A stretch of DNA of 64,000 nt from a bacterium 336/3 (GTDB taxonomy: Bacteria; Bacteroidota; Bacteroidia; Cytophagales; Thermonemataceae): positions 3,929,521 through 3,993,520 of the forward strand of contig LJIE01000001.1 in assembly GCA_001281695.1 (NCBI GenBank), given 5' to 3'. Positions within the stretch are counted from its first letter, which is position 1. Each line of letters opens with the position of its first letter. This document shows, one piece after another, positions 17,601-25,500 of this stretch. The notes beneath the pieces were generated by a model that was not told the origin of the DNA, made no database searches, and saw only the letters and a program-made list of their open reading frames with translations. The translations under genes were made by a program, and so were the position numbers.

Positions 17601-17996
17601 AAATACAGCATCTTTTTTACTCACAATCTGAATTCCTACAATTTCACTGTTTTCTTCTTTCATTTCATAGTTTACTGACACATTTTGTCCTAAACTTAAA
17701 GTTGCAATTTGTTCTTTTATAGTGTTGTACCCTACTGCAGATACTTCTACTGTGTAAGGACCACCAATACGCAGGTTGGGTAAATTGAAACTTCCATTTT
17801 CTTGAGTGGACGTTCCGTATTTAGACCCTGAAGGCTGATGTATCACTACAACTGTGGCACCCGGCACAGCTTGTTTTTTGTTGTCTAGGATTCTTCCACT
17901 CATGCTGGCTGTTGTAACACCTTGAGAAAAAGCAAAGTGAGATAAAAGCACAAAGCAGAAAATCCATAGTTTCTTTAGATGTTTGGTTTGCTTCAT
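14697..17996 (-). CDS. Oar-like TonB-dependent outer-membrane receptor
   Basis: The 1099-residue protein has a signal peptide (about 1-25), a carboxypeptidase-regulatory-like beta domain (about 28-115, MSGRILDNKKQAVPGATVVV), a plug domain (about 140-260, with DALDEIQVNLAPYDVRQGGFTG) and a large 22-strand-type barrel ending in FGIRYIFE with a terminal aromatic-containing strand. This is the Oar branch of TonB-dependent transporters, common in Bacteroidota. It is not SusC, since no SusD-like partner follows and the next gene is a DUF4397 lipoprotein. The transported ligand is unknown. A TAAATTTG motif lies upstream. Confidence 0.9.
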   Translation of the reverse strand: MKQTKHLKKLWIFCFVLLSHFAFSQGVTTASMSGRILDNKKQAVPGATVVVIHQPSGSKYGTSTQENGSFNLPNLRIGGPYTVEVSAVGYNTIKEQIATLSLGQNVSVNYEMKEENSEIVGIQIVSKKDAVFNADRTGAATNITNTQLMSMPTISRSFTDMTRLVPQSSGSSFGGRNNLFNNLSIDGSIFNNSFGLASLPGGQTNSQPISLDALDEIQVNLAPYDVRQGGFTGAGINAVTRSGTNDVKGSAYYFFRNNNLVADKVGDNKLNIANFDYYQAGFRLGGPIIKNKLFFFVNAELEKRNDPVGQFVANRGATGSNVSNVSGEAADGLSQFLANQFGYNTGGIDGYDLETESQKILARLDWNVTKSTRASLRYTYLKSYRDVPMSGSGSQGGRNNSALSLPFQNGNYNINNNYNSIVGEVNSTVGNKYSNNLIIGWTGFRDFRGSKGGIFPFVDIENGSNQTATSFGYELFTANNLLDSDVFQLSDNFNIYKGKHTFTIGTANEYYKFRNGFMPNFYSRYRFANLESFYNSLPAGTAIPTGADITGTAMVNQTGLSTGAGRPTLFGYRYSAVEEEVPFARFEAAQVGLYVQDEWKPNDRIKVTLGVRADMPFFPKDPIDNAAVKDLFFENQEQFNVGKFPDAQVLWSPRVGFNWDVKGDRTFQVRGGTGVFTGRVPFVWMSNQASNTGALFGTIDEQSATGVNRPFPADGSPFAYKPANTIGQVPASYEINVTTNKFRFPQVWRSNLGTDFTFGEGLTASLDLSFTKDINAIYVRNANLAAPIGVIPGDGRPRYAGNTGNANRINANITNAFVLDNNSQGWSGAVTAQIQKQFDGGWFTSLAYNYGPSWDINAAQASTAFSFFTGNQIVNNPNKPELSFSSNQQLHRIVGGASWKKEYAKYFATGISVFIEARSGGTFSYVSGGDMNGDGVNANELIYIPRSRDEIILAPTNASDTRTPEQIWNELDAYINQDKYLNNNRGNFAERNGAASPWVFKSDLRITQDFKFKKNTLQLTFDIFNFTNAISSSWGVVKSPIRTQLLNFIGYESPSGRPVYTFAPVVDGLTGRSNVTFQNNINNFASQWQMQFGIRYIFE

Positions 17997-18018
17997 ATTG
18001 TTATTTGGTTTGATGGGG

Positions 18019-18026
18019 CAAATTTA
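18019..18026 (-). promoter_or_regulatory. Candidate -7 box before the Oar-like receptor gene
   Basis: On the reverse strand the bases read TAAATTTG, matching the Bacteroidota -7 consensus TAnnTTTG, 22 bases before the start codon. No clear -33 TTTG lies at the expected distance, so this is weak. Confidence 0.3.
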
Positions 18027-18098
18027 TATATTCTTTTTAGTATAGGTTTGTAGTTTATGTTAAGATTTTGTTACGATTTTTACAAAAAGAAAAATAAA

Positions 18099-18130
18099 TT
18101 TGGAATTTCCAACTGCATATTCTATATTTG
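18099..18130 (+). promoter_or_regulatory. Bacteroidota-type housekeeping promoter of rpmH
   Basis: A -33 TTTG (18099-18102), a 20-nt spacer and TATATTTG (18123-18130) match the known Bacteroidota sigma factor consensus in both boxes and spacing. The rpmH start codon follows 41 bases later. Confidence 0.8.
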
Positions 18131-18171
18131 CAGGCTCAAAATCAGTTAGTAACAATTAAAATATTCATATT

Positions 18172-18330
18172 ATGAAAAGGACGTATCAGCCCTCGAATAG
18201 AAAACGCCGCAATAAGCATGGATTCCGTGATAGAATGGCTTCTGCAAATGGCAGACGTGTATTGGCTAGCCGTAGAGCTAAAGGCAGAAAAAAATTGACT
18301 GTTTCTGACGAAAAAAGACATAAAGGATAA
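18172..18330 (+). CDS. rpmH: 50S ribosomal protein L34
   Basis: The 52-residue protein begins [18 protein letters not shown] and continues [22 protein letters not shown], which is the L34 signature almost throughout. L34 sits in the large ribosomal subunit near the start of 23S rRNA domain I. The gene has the expected rnpA neighbour 80 bases downstream and a consensus promoter upstream. It is a little longer than the 44-46 residues of enterobacterial L34 owing to a C-terminal basic tail. Confidence 0.97.
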   Translation: MKRTYQPSNRKRRNKHGFRDRMASANGRRVLASRRAKGRKKLTVSDEKRHKG

Positions 18331-18410
18331 TCTTTAATGTACAAATACACGAAATGTAAATATAGTAACTTTTTTATAAATTACTAATTTAATTTCAGTT
18401 GTGTACTTTT

Positions 18411-18779
18411 ATGAATCAATCCCTTCCTAAATCAGAAATTCTGAGAAGCAAAAAAATCATTCAAGAACTATTCCGTAAGAGTAGTTCTTCTTTGTATTTA
18501 TACCCTTTTCAAATTAGATTTCAAAAAAAAAGCACAGAAACTGTTGATTCCTCATTTCCTCATGTTCTTTTTGTAGTATCCAAAAGACATTTTAAAAAAG
18601 CAGTAGATAGAAATCTTGTACGAAGAAGAATTAAAGAAGCTTATCGCCTCAACAAAGAACCTTTACAAAGTCATTTATTTCCTCTTTCTTCTTTAGCTAT
18701 TATGTATATTGCTAAAGAACCTTTAGATTTTGCCCCTATTCAAAAAAAATTGATTAAAATTATCAACATGCTTGATTAA
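18411..18779 (+). CDS. rnpA: Ribonuclease P protein component
   Basis: The protein has 122 residues from ATG 18411. The frame can be extended by four codons to a TTG, but the ATG start (MNQSLPKSEIL) is the normal family beginning. The RNR signature is clear as AVDRNLVRRRIKEAYRLN, preceded by FVVSKRHFKKA. It binds the RNase P RNA and helps remove tRNA 5' leaders (and here presumably the tmRNA leader). It follows rpmH as in most bacteria, but yidD and yidC do not follow. Confidence 0.95.
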   Translation: MNQSLPKSEILRSKKIIQELFRKSSSSLYLYPFQIRFQKKSTETVDSSFPHVLFVVSKRHFKKAVDRNLVRRRIKEAYRLNKEPLQSHLFPLSSLAIMYIAKEPLDFAPIQKKLIKIINMLD

Positions 18780-18827
18780 ACCTTTTGAGTCTTTTTTAGT
18801 CTATAAGTTTATAGATATTTAAAACTT

Positions 18828-20150
18828 ATGGCAAGATTTCTACTTTCTATTATTCTTTATTTTTGGGGTTTATCCCTTCTACACTCACAAAATCTATATT
18901 TTCCTCCCAATACTTCAAATGTTTGGGAGACAACTACACCTAATAGTCTTGGTTGGTGTGAGTCAAATCTTGACTCTTTAAAAACTTATCTTTCTGCTCA
19001 AAATACAAAAGCTTTTATCATATTAAAAGATGGCAAAATTGTTGTCGAATGGTATTTTGGAAGCTTTACAGCTGATAATAGTTGGTATTGGGCTTCTGCT
19101 GGCAAAACACTTACCTCTTTCTTAATAGGAAAAGCTCAAGAAGATGGTCTGTTATCTATCAATCATAAAGCTTCTCAATATTTAGGAGCAGGCTGGACAA
19201 GCTGTACAACAGCTCAAGAAAATGCTATCACTATTAAAAATCAGCTTTCTATGAGTTCTGGGTTGAATGACGCTGGTGACAGTTTTTGTACATTACCTAG
19301 TTGTTTAACTTATCTTGCTCCACCCAATACTCGTTGGGCTTATCATAACGGACCTTATACTTTGTTGGATGGTGTAATTGAAGGAGCAACAGGGCAGACT
19401 TTACAAGCTTATACCACAAATATACTTCAAAGTAAAACAGGAATTACAGGTTTATGGTTTAAATCTGGATATAACAACGTTTTTTATAGCAAGCCCAGAA
19501 TAATGGCTCGTTTTGGAATTCTGATGCAAAATAATGGAGTTTGGAATGGTCAAACTATTTTAGGAGATTTAAACTACCTTAATCAAGCAAGAAATACATC
19601 TCAAACCATGAATCCTTCTTATGGCTATTTATGGTGGCTCAATGGAAAAAGCAGTTATATGCTCCCTCAAAGTCAACTAACTTTTCAAGGGGCTTTATTT
19701 CCTAATGCTCCTGCTGATATTTATGCAGCTTTGGGTAAAGATGGACAAATTTTAAGTATTTCGCCTAGTACAGGACTTATTGTTATCAGAATGGGGGAAA
19801 GCCCTACCAATAACGGAAATGATGGATTGGTTGCTGTGGGCTTATGCAATGAAATATGGAAAAGAGTCAATTTAGTAAGAAATCCTTGTAATATCACCTC
19901 AATCAATGATTTAAAAGATGATTCTTTCAAGGTTTATCCAAATCCAAGTATTCAAAATTTCACCCTAGAGACTGATTTATCTGATTACGATATTAAGATT
20001 ACAGATATTATGGGCAAAGTTGTATTTGAAGAATCTCATGTTCTTAGCTCTTTATATAATCCCAATATTGTTTTAAAGTCTGGAATGTATCATGTTCATA
20101 TCCAGAAAAATCAGTCTGTATGGGTAAAAAAAATAGTTATTTCAAAATAA
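18828..20150 (+). CDS. Type IX-secreted beta-lactamase-fold serine hydrolase
   Basis: The 440-residue protein has a signal peptide (1-20, ending LLHSQ), a class C beta-lactamase/penicillin-binding-fold domain (about 40-345) with the nucleophile motif SAGK in WYWASAGKTLTSF and the second motif YHN in WAYHNGPYTLL, and a C-terminal type IX secretion domain (about 365-440) starting KVYPNPS and ending VWVKKIVISK. It should therefore be exported across the outer membrane and attached or released. The family includes esterases and D-amino-acid peptidases. Antibiotic hydrolysis should not be assumed. Its stop lies 3 bases from the converging phhB stop. Confidence 0.85.
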   Translation: MARFLLSIILYFWGLSLLHSQNLYFPPNTSNVWETTTPNSLGWCESNLDSLKTYLSAQNTKAFIILKDGKIVVEWYFGSFTADNSWYWASAGKTLTSFLIGKAQEDGLLSINHKASQYLGAGWTSCTTAQENAITIKNQLSMSSGLNDAGDSFCTLPSCLTYLAPPNTRWAYHNGPYTLLDGVIEGATGQTLQAYTTNILQSKTGITGLWFKSGYNNVFYSKPRIMARFGILMQNNGVWNGQTILGDLNYLNQARNTSQTMNPSYGYLWWLNGKSSYMLPQSQLTFQGALFPNAPADIYAALGKDGQILSISPSTGLIVIRMGESPTNNGNDGLVAVGLCNEIWKRVNLVRNPCNITSINDLKDDSFKVYPNPSIQNFTLETDLSDYDIKITDIMGKVVFEESHVLSSLYNPNIVLKSGMYHVHIQKNQSVWVKKIVISK

Positions 20151-20153
20151 TGG

Positions 20154-20399
20154 CTATTGATATAGTTTATAAATTTCGTCAATAGCTTGTGCAAGCTTTC
20201 TGTCTTTTTCAGTAACAATATTGCCCGCATCGTGGGTGGTTAAAGCAATTTCTACTTGGTTATATACGTTTGCCCACCAAGGATGATGGTCGTGTTTTTC
20301 AGCAACAAGTGCCACTTGCGTCATAAAGCCAAAAGCATGTACAAAATCTTTGAATAAGAATTTCATTTTTAACTGATTATCAATTTCTTGCCAAGCCAT
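20154..20399 (-). CDS. phhB: Pterin-4a-carbinolamine dehydratase
   Basis: This 81-residue protein is a compact form of the family: [19 protein letters not shown], the active-site cluster HDHHPWW, and a [11 protein letters not shown] ending segment. It dehydrates 4a-hydroxytetrahydrobiopterin or acts as a DCoH-like protein. The frame continues to 20468, but the extra part (MERKFSLHF) is simply the translated arm of the terminator hairpin of the upstream gene, so ATG 20399 (MAWQEI) is the start. No aromatic amino-acid hydroxylase is in the window. Confidence 0.9.
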   Translation of the reverse strand: MAWQEIDNQLKMKFLFKDFVHAFGFMTQVALVAEKHDHHPWWANVYNQVEIALTTHDAGNIVTEKDRKLAQAIDEIYKLYQ

Positions 20400-20441
20400 A
20401 TTGATTGAGTTTTGAGTTTGTTTTACAAATATATCAGGTAA

Positions 20442-20468
20442 AAAATGGAGAGAAAATTTTCTCTCCAT
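20442..20468 (-). terminator. Rho-independent terminator of the RNA-repair operon
   Basis: ATGGAGAGAAAA and TTTTCTCTCCAT form a perfect palindrome directly after the HD-Pnk stop codon and are followed on the reverse strand by a T-run. Confidence 0.85.
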
Positions 20469-20470
20469 TT

Positions 20471-21577
20471 TTATTTTACTTCATAAATTAACTCATGAAC
20501 CTCTGAAAGTGTTGGAATTTCCAGTTTCTGAATAAGTTTATGCATTACATTTTCTGGAACAATATGCTCTCTATCTGCATTTTGGCTCATTAGTTTATTA
20601 TAAGGAACTTCTAAATAAATAATTTTCACTTTAGCACCATACGAAGCGAAAAGATCAATGAGAGGCATACGCAAAGATTTTGTAATATTGGTAGCATTCC
20701 AAATGAAGGATGTTTTCTCTCTCAAATATACTTTAGCTCGCTCTTTGGCCACCTGAATTACTTTTCCATTACCACTAGAATCGGTAGGTGAAATTTTCAT
20801 TTCTCTACGAATAGCATCTAAACTCACTATTTTCCAATCTTTGAGATTATTTTTGATATATGTGTCTTTACCAGCCCCTGGTAGCCCAGAAAGCATAATC
20901 ACCTCATTATTCGTATTATCAAATGGTTGATAATCAGGAAAACTATCTTCTTTTTGAAAATATTCAAATTTAGCCAAATTTGATGGAAAAGCTTTCGCTT
21001 TATCCCAACAATCTTGTTCTTTGGCTAATTCCCTAAACATTTCTATTCTATAAAGTAAATCTTCTTTGTCTTCACAAATTCGCCCTTTTACATCAGCTTC
21101 TGCAATACATGCCAGTAAAGGTAATTCTACTTCCAAACTTGCCTGTATAATAGCCTTTATTGGGTTCGGTTTATGAAATACCCATAAAGGTAAACCATGA
21201 TACCTAACTATTTTGGCAATTTTCTCCCGAGTATCAAATGGTGTTTGAATGTCTTTATACAAGATTTGTCTGGTTGTCATTTCTCCTTTTTTAGCATGAT
21301 TAGGTGAACCTATTCGCCCATCTGCTTCTATAACTGTGGTTGAACGTTTTTCTATATCATGCATCAAAGCAGATGTCCAGAGAATTTCTTGTGTTTGTTT
21401 ATCTGTATTCTGATAAAATTCTGTTTTTAAAAGCTCTGCAATTACCATTTGTGTATGAATTGCTACATTTCCTTCAGCGTGATGGTGTGGATCTTGAGGC
21501 ACACCATGCATATCTTCTACCCAATTGAATCTCTCAGTCAGGTATTGCCATTCTTTATTTTCTGATAATTTCCACAT
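20471..21577 (-). CDS. HD-Pnk: HD phosphoesterase fused to polynucleotide 5' kinase (RNA end healing)
   Basis: The 368-residue protein has an N-terminal HD domain (about 25-165) with HHHAEG, the HD pair in [24 protein letters not shown] and EADVKGR, and a C-terminal P-loop kinase (about 225-368) with GLPGAGKDT and SLDAIRRE. This is the architecture of the HD-Pnk enzyme known from Runella slithyformis, whose HD part removes 2',3'-phosphates and whose kinase part phosphorylates 5'-OH ends. Together with the RNA ligase 12 bases upstream it makes a complete end-healing and sealing set. It lies in the cytoplasm. The biological trigger is unknown. Confidence 0.88.
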   Translation of the reverse strand: MWKLSENKEWQYLTERFNWVEDMHGVPQDPHHHAEGNVAIHTQMVIAELLKTEFYQNTDKQTQEILWTSALMHDIEKRSTTVIEADGRIGSPNHAKKGEMTTRQILYKDIQTPFDTREKIAKIVRYHGLPLWVFHKPNPIKAIIQASLEVELPLLACIAEADVKGRICEDKEDLLYRIEMFRELAKEQDCWDKAKAFPSNLAKFEYFQKEDSFPDYQPFDNTNNEVIMLSGLPGAGKDTYIKNNLKDWKIVSLDAIRREMKISPTDSSGNGKVIQVAKERAKVYLREKTSFIWNATNITKSLRMPLIDLFASYGAKVKIIYLEVPYNKLMSQNADREHIVPENVMHKLIQKLEIPTLSEVHELIYEVK

Positions 21578-21589
21578 AGTTATTTTAAT

Positions 21590-22279
21590 TTATTTTTCCC
21601 ATACCAAACTCGCTCTTTTCCAATTACGAGTCCAATGCTCATCTGTTTTTACATGATTTTTACGCACATACTTAAATACATTATGCTCAAAATCAGAAAC
21701 TTCATATTCCTCTATATTTCTTGTAACAATTCCCTCCATACTACAAGGCTTTTGAGTATGTATATCATAAGATTCAAAAATGCTTGGTTGCTCTACTATT
21801 TGAAGAATATCTTGAGTATAAATTTCCTCATCACGAGGCTTTTCTATAATTTTTATTTCAGGTACAGTTGGAAAATCAAAGCAATTTGCATAAAACTTAG
21901 TTTCTTCCCAAGAAAGCCACACATTATATAACCGAACAGCAAAAACATAAAAATAAGACTCAAGTTTTTGATATTCAATAGAATGAATTGCATACAGATT
22001 TTCTCCAAAGATTTCCAAATCTCCCAAATCGTTTTTGAGTGAAGACCATTGTTGTCTAAGTTGGGTAGTCCATGCTGATGTGGTTGGAGCCACATGTGAA
22101 CGAGCAAATACACCATATTTACTCAGACAGTTATTTTCTCCATCTAATTTTTCAGTATGTACGACTGAGTTTATTTTTTGTAAATCTTGCCAATATTGAT
22201 AATTAAAACGGTCATCTGAAGTTGTCCCTAGTGAAAATGGATAGTGATAAGTACGACCGTACTTAGTTGAAATAGACAT
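21590..22279 (-). CDS. ATP-dependent RNA ligase
   Basis: The 229-residue protein is a minimal nucleotidyltransferase: motif I KLDGEN (adenylated lysine in VVHTEKLDGENN), then FARSH, motif III-like LEIFGENLYAIHSI, FYVFAVR, motif IV EGIVTR, and motif V KYVRKNH. There is no added C-terminal domain of the DNA-ligase type, so RNA sealing is more likely. It is the first gene of a two-gene operon with HD-Pnk, which would supply the 3'-OH and 5'-phosphate ends it needs. The start at MSISTKYGRTYHYPF fits homologue-like spacing of about 40 residues before motif I. Confidence 0.87.
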   Translation of the reverse strand: MSISTKYGRTYHYPFSLGTTSDDRFNYQYWQDLQKINSVVHTEKLDGENNCLSKYGVFARSHVAPTTSAWTTQLRQQWSSLKNDLGDLEIFGENLYAIHSIEYQKLESYFYVFAVRLYNVWLSWEETKFYANCFDFPTVPEIKIIEKPRDEEIYTQDILQIVEQPSIFESYDIHTQKPCSMEGIVTRNIEEYEVSDFEHNVFKYVRKNHVKTDEHWTRNWKRASLVWEK

Positions 22280-22423
22280 AGTTGTAATTTTTAGATAATA
22301 CCATGGCAGCCTATACTTTTATATAGGTTTATTAAGATTGAATGGTATTAGCGATTACATAACTATGCACTTTAGAGGGTTTTATGAATGCAAAATTAGT
22401 GTAAACTTTTCAAATACAAAAAT

Positions 22424-22714
22424 TTATCTTTTAGAAATATAGTTTGATGAGATGGATTTTTGGCGAGAGCATTTAAAACGATTTACCTCCTCATTACGTT
22501 TGGCTATATGTTTTGTACCTCGTGTATTCGTTCTTTTTCGCCACATTTTCCAAGATGAAAGTTTCATTTCCTGTCTCATCAGTTCTATTACTTCTTTTTC
22601 TTTGATACCAAACTGTAATTCTATGGCTTCGAAAGGTGTTCTATCTTCCCATGCCATTTCAATGATTCTATCTATATCTTGTTCTGATAAAGTATATTTT
22701 TCAGATATTTTCAT
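22424..22714 (-). CDS. TIGR03643/DUF2805 family protein
   Basis: The 96-residue protein shows the family pattern: a helix-turn-helix-like N-terminal half (LSEQDIDRIIEMAWEDRTPFEAIELQ, broken here only for description), then KEKEVIELMR and the basic WKMWRKRTNTRGTKH segment. The function is unknown. A small nucleic-acid-binding role is suggested by the basic tail and HTH-like layout. It is divergent from the flavin-reductase-like gene (72 bases apart), with which this family commonly travels in Bacteroidota as far as I recall. Confidence 0.8.
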   Translation of the reverse strand: MKISEKYTLSEQDIDRIIEMAWEDRTPFEAIELQFGIKEKEVIELMRQEMKLSSWKMWRKRTNTRGTKHIAKRNEEVNRFKCSRQKSISSNYISKR

Positions 22715-22786
22715 ACTTGTCTTAGTTTTTCTTTTCGAAACTATTATTTAAACTCTTTGTTTAAATATTCAAGTAAAAAATAGCTT

Positions 22787-23257
22787 ATGAAACGCCCTTG
22801 GAATATTCCTGATATGCCTGTTTATAGTTTGGCAACCTATAAGAATATGTTAAACATGAATATCTGTACGTATGTTACAGCTCTGAGCATGAAACCTAAA
22901 CTGTATGGGGTGGCTGTCTATCATCATACACAAACTCTTGAAAACGTTCAAGAATCGGAGTATGCCATTCTTCAATTATTACATCCTTCACAATATGCCT
23001 TAGTTAATGTTTTGGGTAAAAAGAGTGGAAAAAACTATGATAAACAAGCCTATCTTTCTAAAAAAGATTTATTACAATTATGGAATGACTATGAAATATT
23101 AAAAAATATATCCGCTTGTCTTTTACTGAAAAAAATCAGTTTTCAGCAAACTGGTGACCATGTACTATATGTTTGGGAGGTAGAAAAGTATGTTTCTTTT
23201 CATTCTGAAGTACTTACTACATCAATCCTTTCAGAGAAAAAGATTATTCGTATATAA
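22787..23257 (+). CDS. Flavin reductase-like (FMN split-barrel) protein
   Basis: The 156-residue protein begins MKRPWNIPDMPVYSLATY and continues NMNICTYVTALSMKPKLYGV and VNVLGKKSGKNYDK, the pattern of short flavoredoxin/flavin-reductase-like proteins that bind FMN in a split barrel. It probably reduces flavin or carries FMN in the cytoplasm, with a partner oxidoreductase not seen here. It is a single gene with its own hairpin terminator after the stop. Confidence 0.72.
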   Translation: MKRPWNIPDMPVYSLATYKNMLNMNICTYVTALSMKPKLYGVAVYHHTQTLENVQESEYAILQLLHPSQYALVNVLGKKSGKNYDKQAYLSKKDLLQLWNDYEILKNISACLLLKKISFQQTGDHVLYVWEVEKYVSFHSEVLTTSILSEKKIIRI

Positions 23258-23292
23258 AAATGATTAGCCTAAAATTTTTATGCTAATCATTT
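23258..23292. terminator. Bidirectional hairpin between convergent genes
   Basis: AAATGATTAGC and GCTAATCATTT form an 11-bp stem with a 13-nt loop between the ends of the flavin-reductase-like gene and the glycosyltransferase gene. Confidence 0.6.
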
Positions 23293-23300
23293 AATGTAAA

Positions 23301-24383
23301 TTATTTTTTTACAAGCTTTTCAAGTTCCTCAACAAACATACTTGGAGCCTTCATTACCCACTCTTTTGGATTTCCTTTGGGTTGATGATTTTTTATGTAA
23401 TCGAGAAGTTTTGTAATATTGAAATCATTACTTGCGATACCTGCCCCTGCTCTTTCACCATCCAAAGCATTACACATTTGTTCAAATTGCCCTTCTACAG
23501 GCATCATCATGGTTGGCTTTTCTAGACACATTGCCTCACAAACAGATTCAAAACCTGCTGTACTCACAAAAGCTTTACAAGTACGCATTTTCTCTAAAAA
23601 TTTCACGTCACTGATTTGATGGAATATAAGCGTATCATCAAATTTTTCTTCTGCTGGTGCATCTTTTCTATCCCAAAAACATTCTATTTTAGTTTCAGGA
23701 TTCTTTTTATGCCAATCCATGATATCTTCTCCATAACCGTCATTATTGACATAAGCTAGTATAAAATCTTGTTTTTCAGGCTCTAACTTGAGTACTTCTT
23801 TGCGTAAAAGAGGTGGAACAACTTTTATTTTACCCTCATTTTGGAGATATGGAGCAAATGAAAGAGCTAACTTCGTTTTTGCTCCCCAAGCTGTTATTTT
23901 GGTATTTTGAGCAAGTAAAAATTTATCTATTTGATGTCCTTTTGGGTACTCAAACTGCGAATGTTCTAAAAAATACTGATGCCCTACCACAGCCATTGGA
24001 ATTCGATTTCTATAAAAAATATTATAGAAACCTCCTAAAAAATCATAAAAATTAATGATTACATCAGGCTGATATTGTTTATACCAAGTATTGAGTTCTT
24101 TCAAGCTTTTAATAAAAGTTCTTATTTTCAACGTATTATATTTGATAGTTGCTCCAATAAGAATTTTACGATTATCTTTATCTTTTACAAAGTTGGGACT
24201 TTCGAAGTAATGAATAGGAGCTTTGATTTGCTCTTCAAAAAAAGTTGGAATTTTTCGGTGGCTTTTGCCTACCAAAACTGCCACTAACTCATGTCCTGCA
24301 TCATGCAGGATAGTTCGTAAGGAAATAGCTTGAGTAAGATGTCCTCTGCCCTCTCCTTGTACCACAAATATAAATTTTGCCAT
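23301..24383 (-). CDS. Glycosyltransferase of the GT-B (MurG-like, MJ1255/VC2487-type) fold
   Basis: The 360-residue protein starts MAKFIFVVQGEGRGHLTQA, with a glycine-rich first loop, and has a second Rossmann half with AFVSTAGFESVCEAMCLEKPTMMMPVEGQFEQMCNA-like donor-site wording (shown here in part), including the E..C..P pattern of nucleotide-sugar binding. It should transfer a sugar from a nucleotide donor in the cytoplasm; the acceptor is unknown. ATG 24383 was chosen over an 8-residue extension because the beta strand starts at once after it. It is a single-gene unit divergent from the TonB-like gene. Confidence 0.78.
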   Translation of the reverse strand: MAKFIFVVQGEGRGHLTQAISLRTILHDAGHELVAVLVGKSHRKIPTFFEEQIKAPIHYFESPNFVKDKDNRKILIGATIKYNTLKIRTFIKSLKELNTWYKQYQPDVIINFYDFLGGFYNIFYRNRIPMAVVGHQYFLEHSQFEYPKGHQIDKFLLAQNTKITAWGAKTKLALSFAPYLQNEGKIKVVPPLLRKEVLKLEPEKQDFILAYVNNDGYGEDIMDWHKKNPETKIECFWDRKDAPAEEKFDDTLIFHQISDVKFLEKMRTCKAFVSTAGFESVCEAMCLEKPTMMMPVEGQFEQMCNALDGERAGAGIASNDFNITKLLDYIKNHQPKGNPKEWVMKAPSMFVEELEKLVKK

Positions 24384-24508
24384 ATTATTTTTTTGAAATT
24401 TTGACAAATACTCGGTAACTCAAAAAGAGCAATTTTATTTTTTCCTAAACTAAAAAATTTGGAAAGAATTTTGCTATATTTCTGACAGAACAAAACTATT
24501 CTTTCAAA

Positions 24509-24883
24509 ATGGCAAAGTCAATATTTTTACTGTTTTTTTCTTTTTTTCTTTTTTCATCTGCATATTCCCAAGATGTATTGAAGTCTGCTGAACAAATGCC
24601 CGAGCCCGTTGGTGGTTTAAAAGCATTCTATGATTATATTAGTGCTAACCTTAAATACCCTGAAGATGCCAAAGCAAAAAAAATTGAAGGTAGGGTACAT
24701 GTTACATTCATTGTAGAAGCTGATGGTTCTTTGAGTAATGTACAAGTAAGCAAAGGTTTAGGAAGTGGATGTGATGAAGAAGCTATTAGACTTATTAAGA
24801 GTGCTCCTAAATGGAGTGCAGGAAAACAAGGAGGTTCGCCTGTAAGAGTTGAAGTTACACGACCTATTACATTTAAGCTATAA
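24509..24883 (+). CDS. Secreted TonB C-terminal-domain protein
   Basis: The 124-residue protein has a cleavable signal peptide (MAKSIFLLFFSFFLFSSAYSQ, about 1-21) and then a TonB C-terminal domain: ISANLKYPEDAKAKKIEGRVHV, FIVEADGSLSNVQVSKG, and SAPKWSAGKQGG. It lacks the inner-membrane anchor and proline-rich spacer of true TonB, so it would be free in the periplasm. It may bind receptor TonB boxes without transmitting force. It is alone between two terminators. Confidence 0.85.
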   Translation: MAKSIFLLFFSFFLFSSAYSQDVLKSAEQMPEPVGGLKAFYDYISANLKYPEDAKAKKIEGRVHVTFIVEADGSLSNVQVSKGLGSGCDEEAIRLIKSAPKWSAGKQGGSPVRVEVTRPITFKL

Positions 24884-24901
24884 AGCAACCTTTGTTATCA
24901 T

Positions 24902-24935
24902 AAAAAAAGCCTGATTAATCAGGCTTTTTATTTTT
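24902..24935. terminator. Bidirectional terminator
   Basis: AAAAAGCCTGATTAATCAGG and its complement form a perfect stem with A-runs and T-runs on both sides, shared by the TonB-like gene (+) and the response regulator gene (-). Confidence 0.88.
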
Positions 24936-24945
24936 AATTGTCTTT

Positions 24946-25386
24946 TTAGCTTTGTTGATTTAATGCTGAGAGTAAATTTTTTACTTCATTCAAAGCATTG
25001 TCTGTCAATGGTTTAGTAATAAACTTGATTACATATTCATTATCAACTATTTTCTCAATATCTCGTTTATTATCTGAACTGGAAAGGATGACAACCTTGC
25101 ACTTATTTTTAAGTTCATCAGGAAACATTTCAAATTCAAATAAGAATACGAATCCATCCACGATTGGCATATTGATATCCAGAAATATCAAATCAGGTAG
25201 ATTTTCTACATTACCCTGATTATCTTGTAGATATTGTAAAGCACTTTTACCTGAATTTTTAATTTCTACTCGTTTAGCGAATTTTGTAATTTCAATGATA
25301 CGTTTACTGATAAAATTGTCAGTATCATTATCATCTACAAGCATTACAAGGTCAATCATATCGTCTGCGGGCTTAGAGTCTGTCAT
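24946..25386 (-). CDS. Single-domain response regulator
   Basis: The 146-residue protein is a receiver domain alone: acidic pair in MLVDDND, phospho-acceptor Asp in IFLDINMP, SSS in the threonine/serine position (VILSSSDN), and the conserved lysine in FITKPL. It should act by binding a partner when phosphorylated. It is separated from the TolC gene by 114 bases, so it may have its own promoter. The histidine kinase at 30806 lacks a receiver and is a candidate partner (inference from distance only). Confidence 0.88.
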   Translation of the reverse strand: MTDSKPADDMIDLVMLVDDNDTDNFISKRIIEITKFAKRVEIKNSGKSALQYLQDNQGNVENLPDLIFLDINMPIVDGFVFLFEFEMFPDELKNKCKVVILSSSDNKRDIEKIVDNEYVIKFITKPLTDNALNEVKNLLSALNQQS

Positions 25387-25500
25387 GTTATTTTCAAGAA
25401 AACAAATATGCTATATATTTTTTATTTTTGCAAACGCAAAACTATAAAATGTTTTCGTAGCATTTTGTGCAATGTAACCAATAATCTTGCTTACATCAAA

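Noticed and set aside
14697-17996. SusC/SusD-type polysaccharide uptake locus
   Set aside because: The receptor is Oar-like and no SusD-like lipoprotein or glycoside hydrolase cluster follows.
20400-20468. N-terminal extension of the pterin dehydratase
   Set aside because: The extra residues are the translated arm of the perfect terminator hairpin of the upstream gene.
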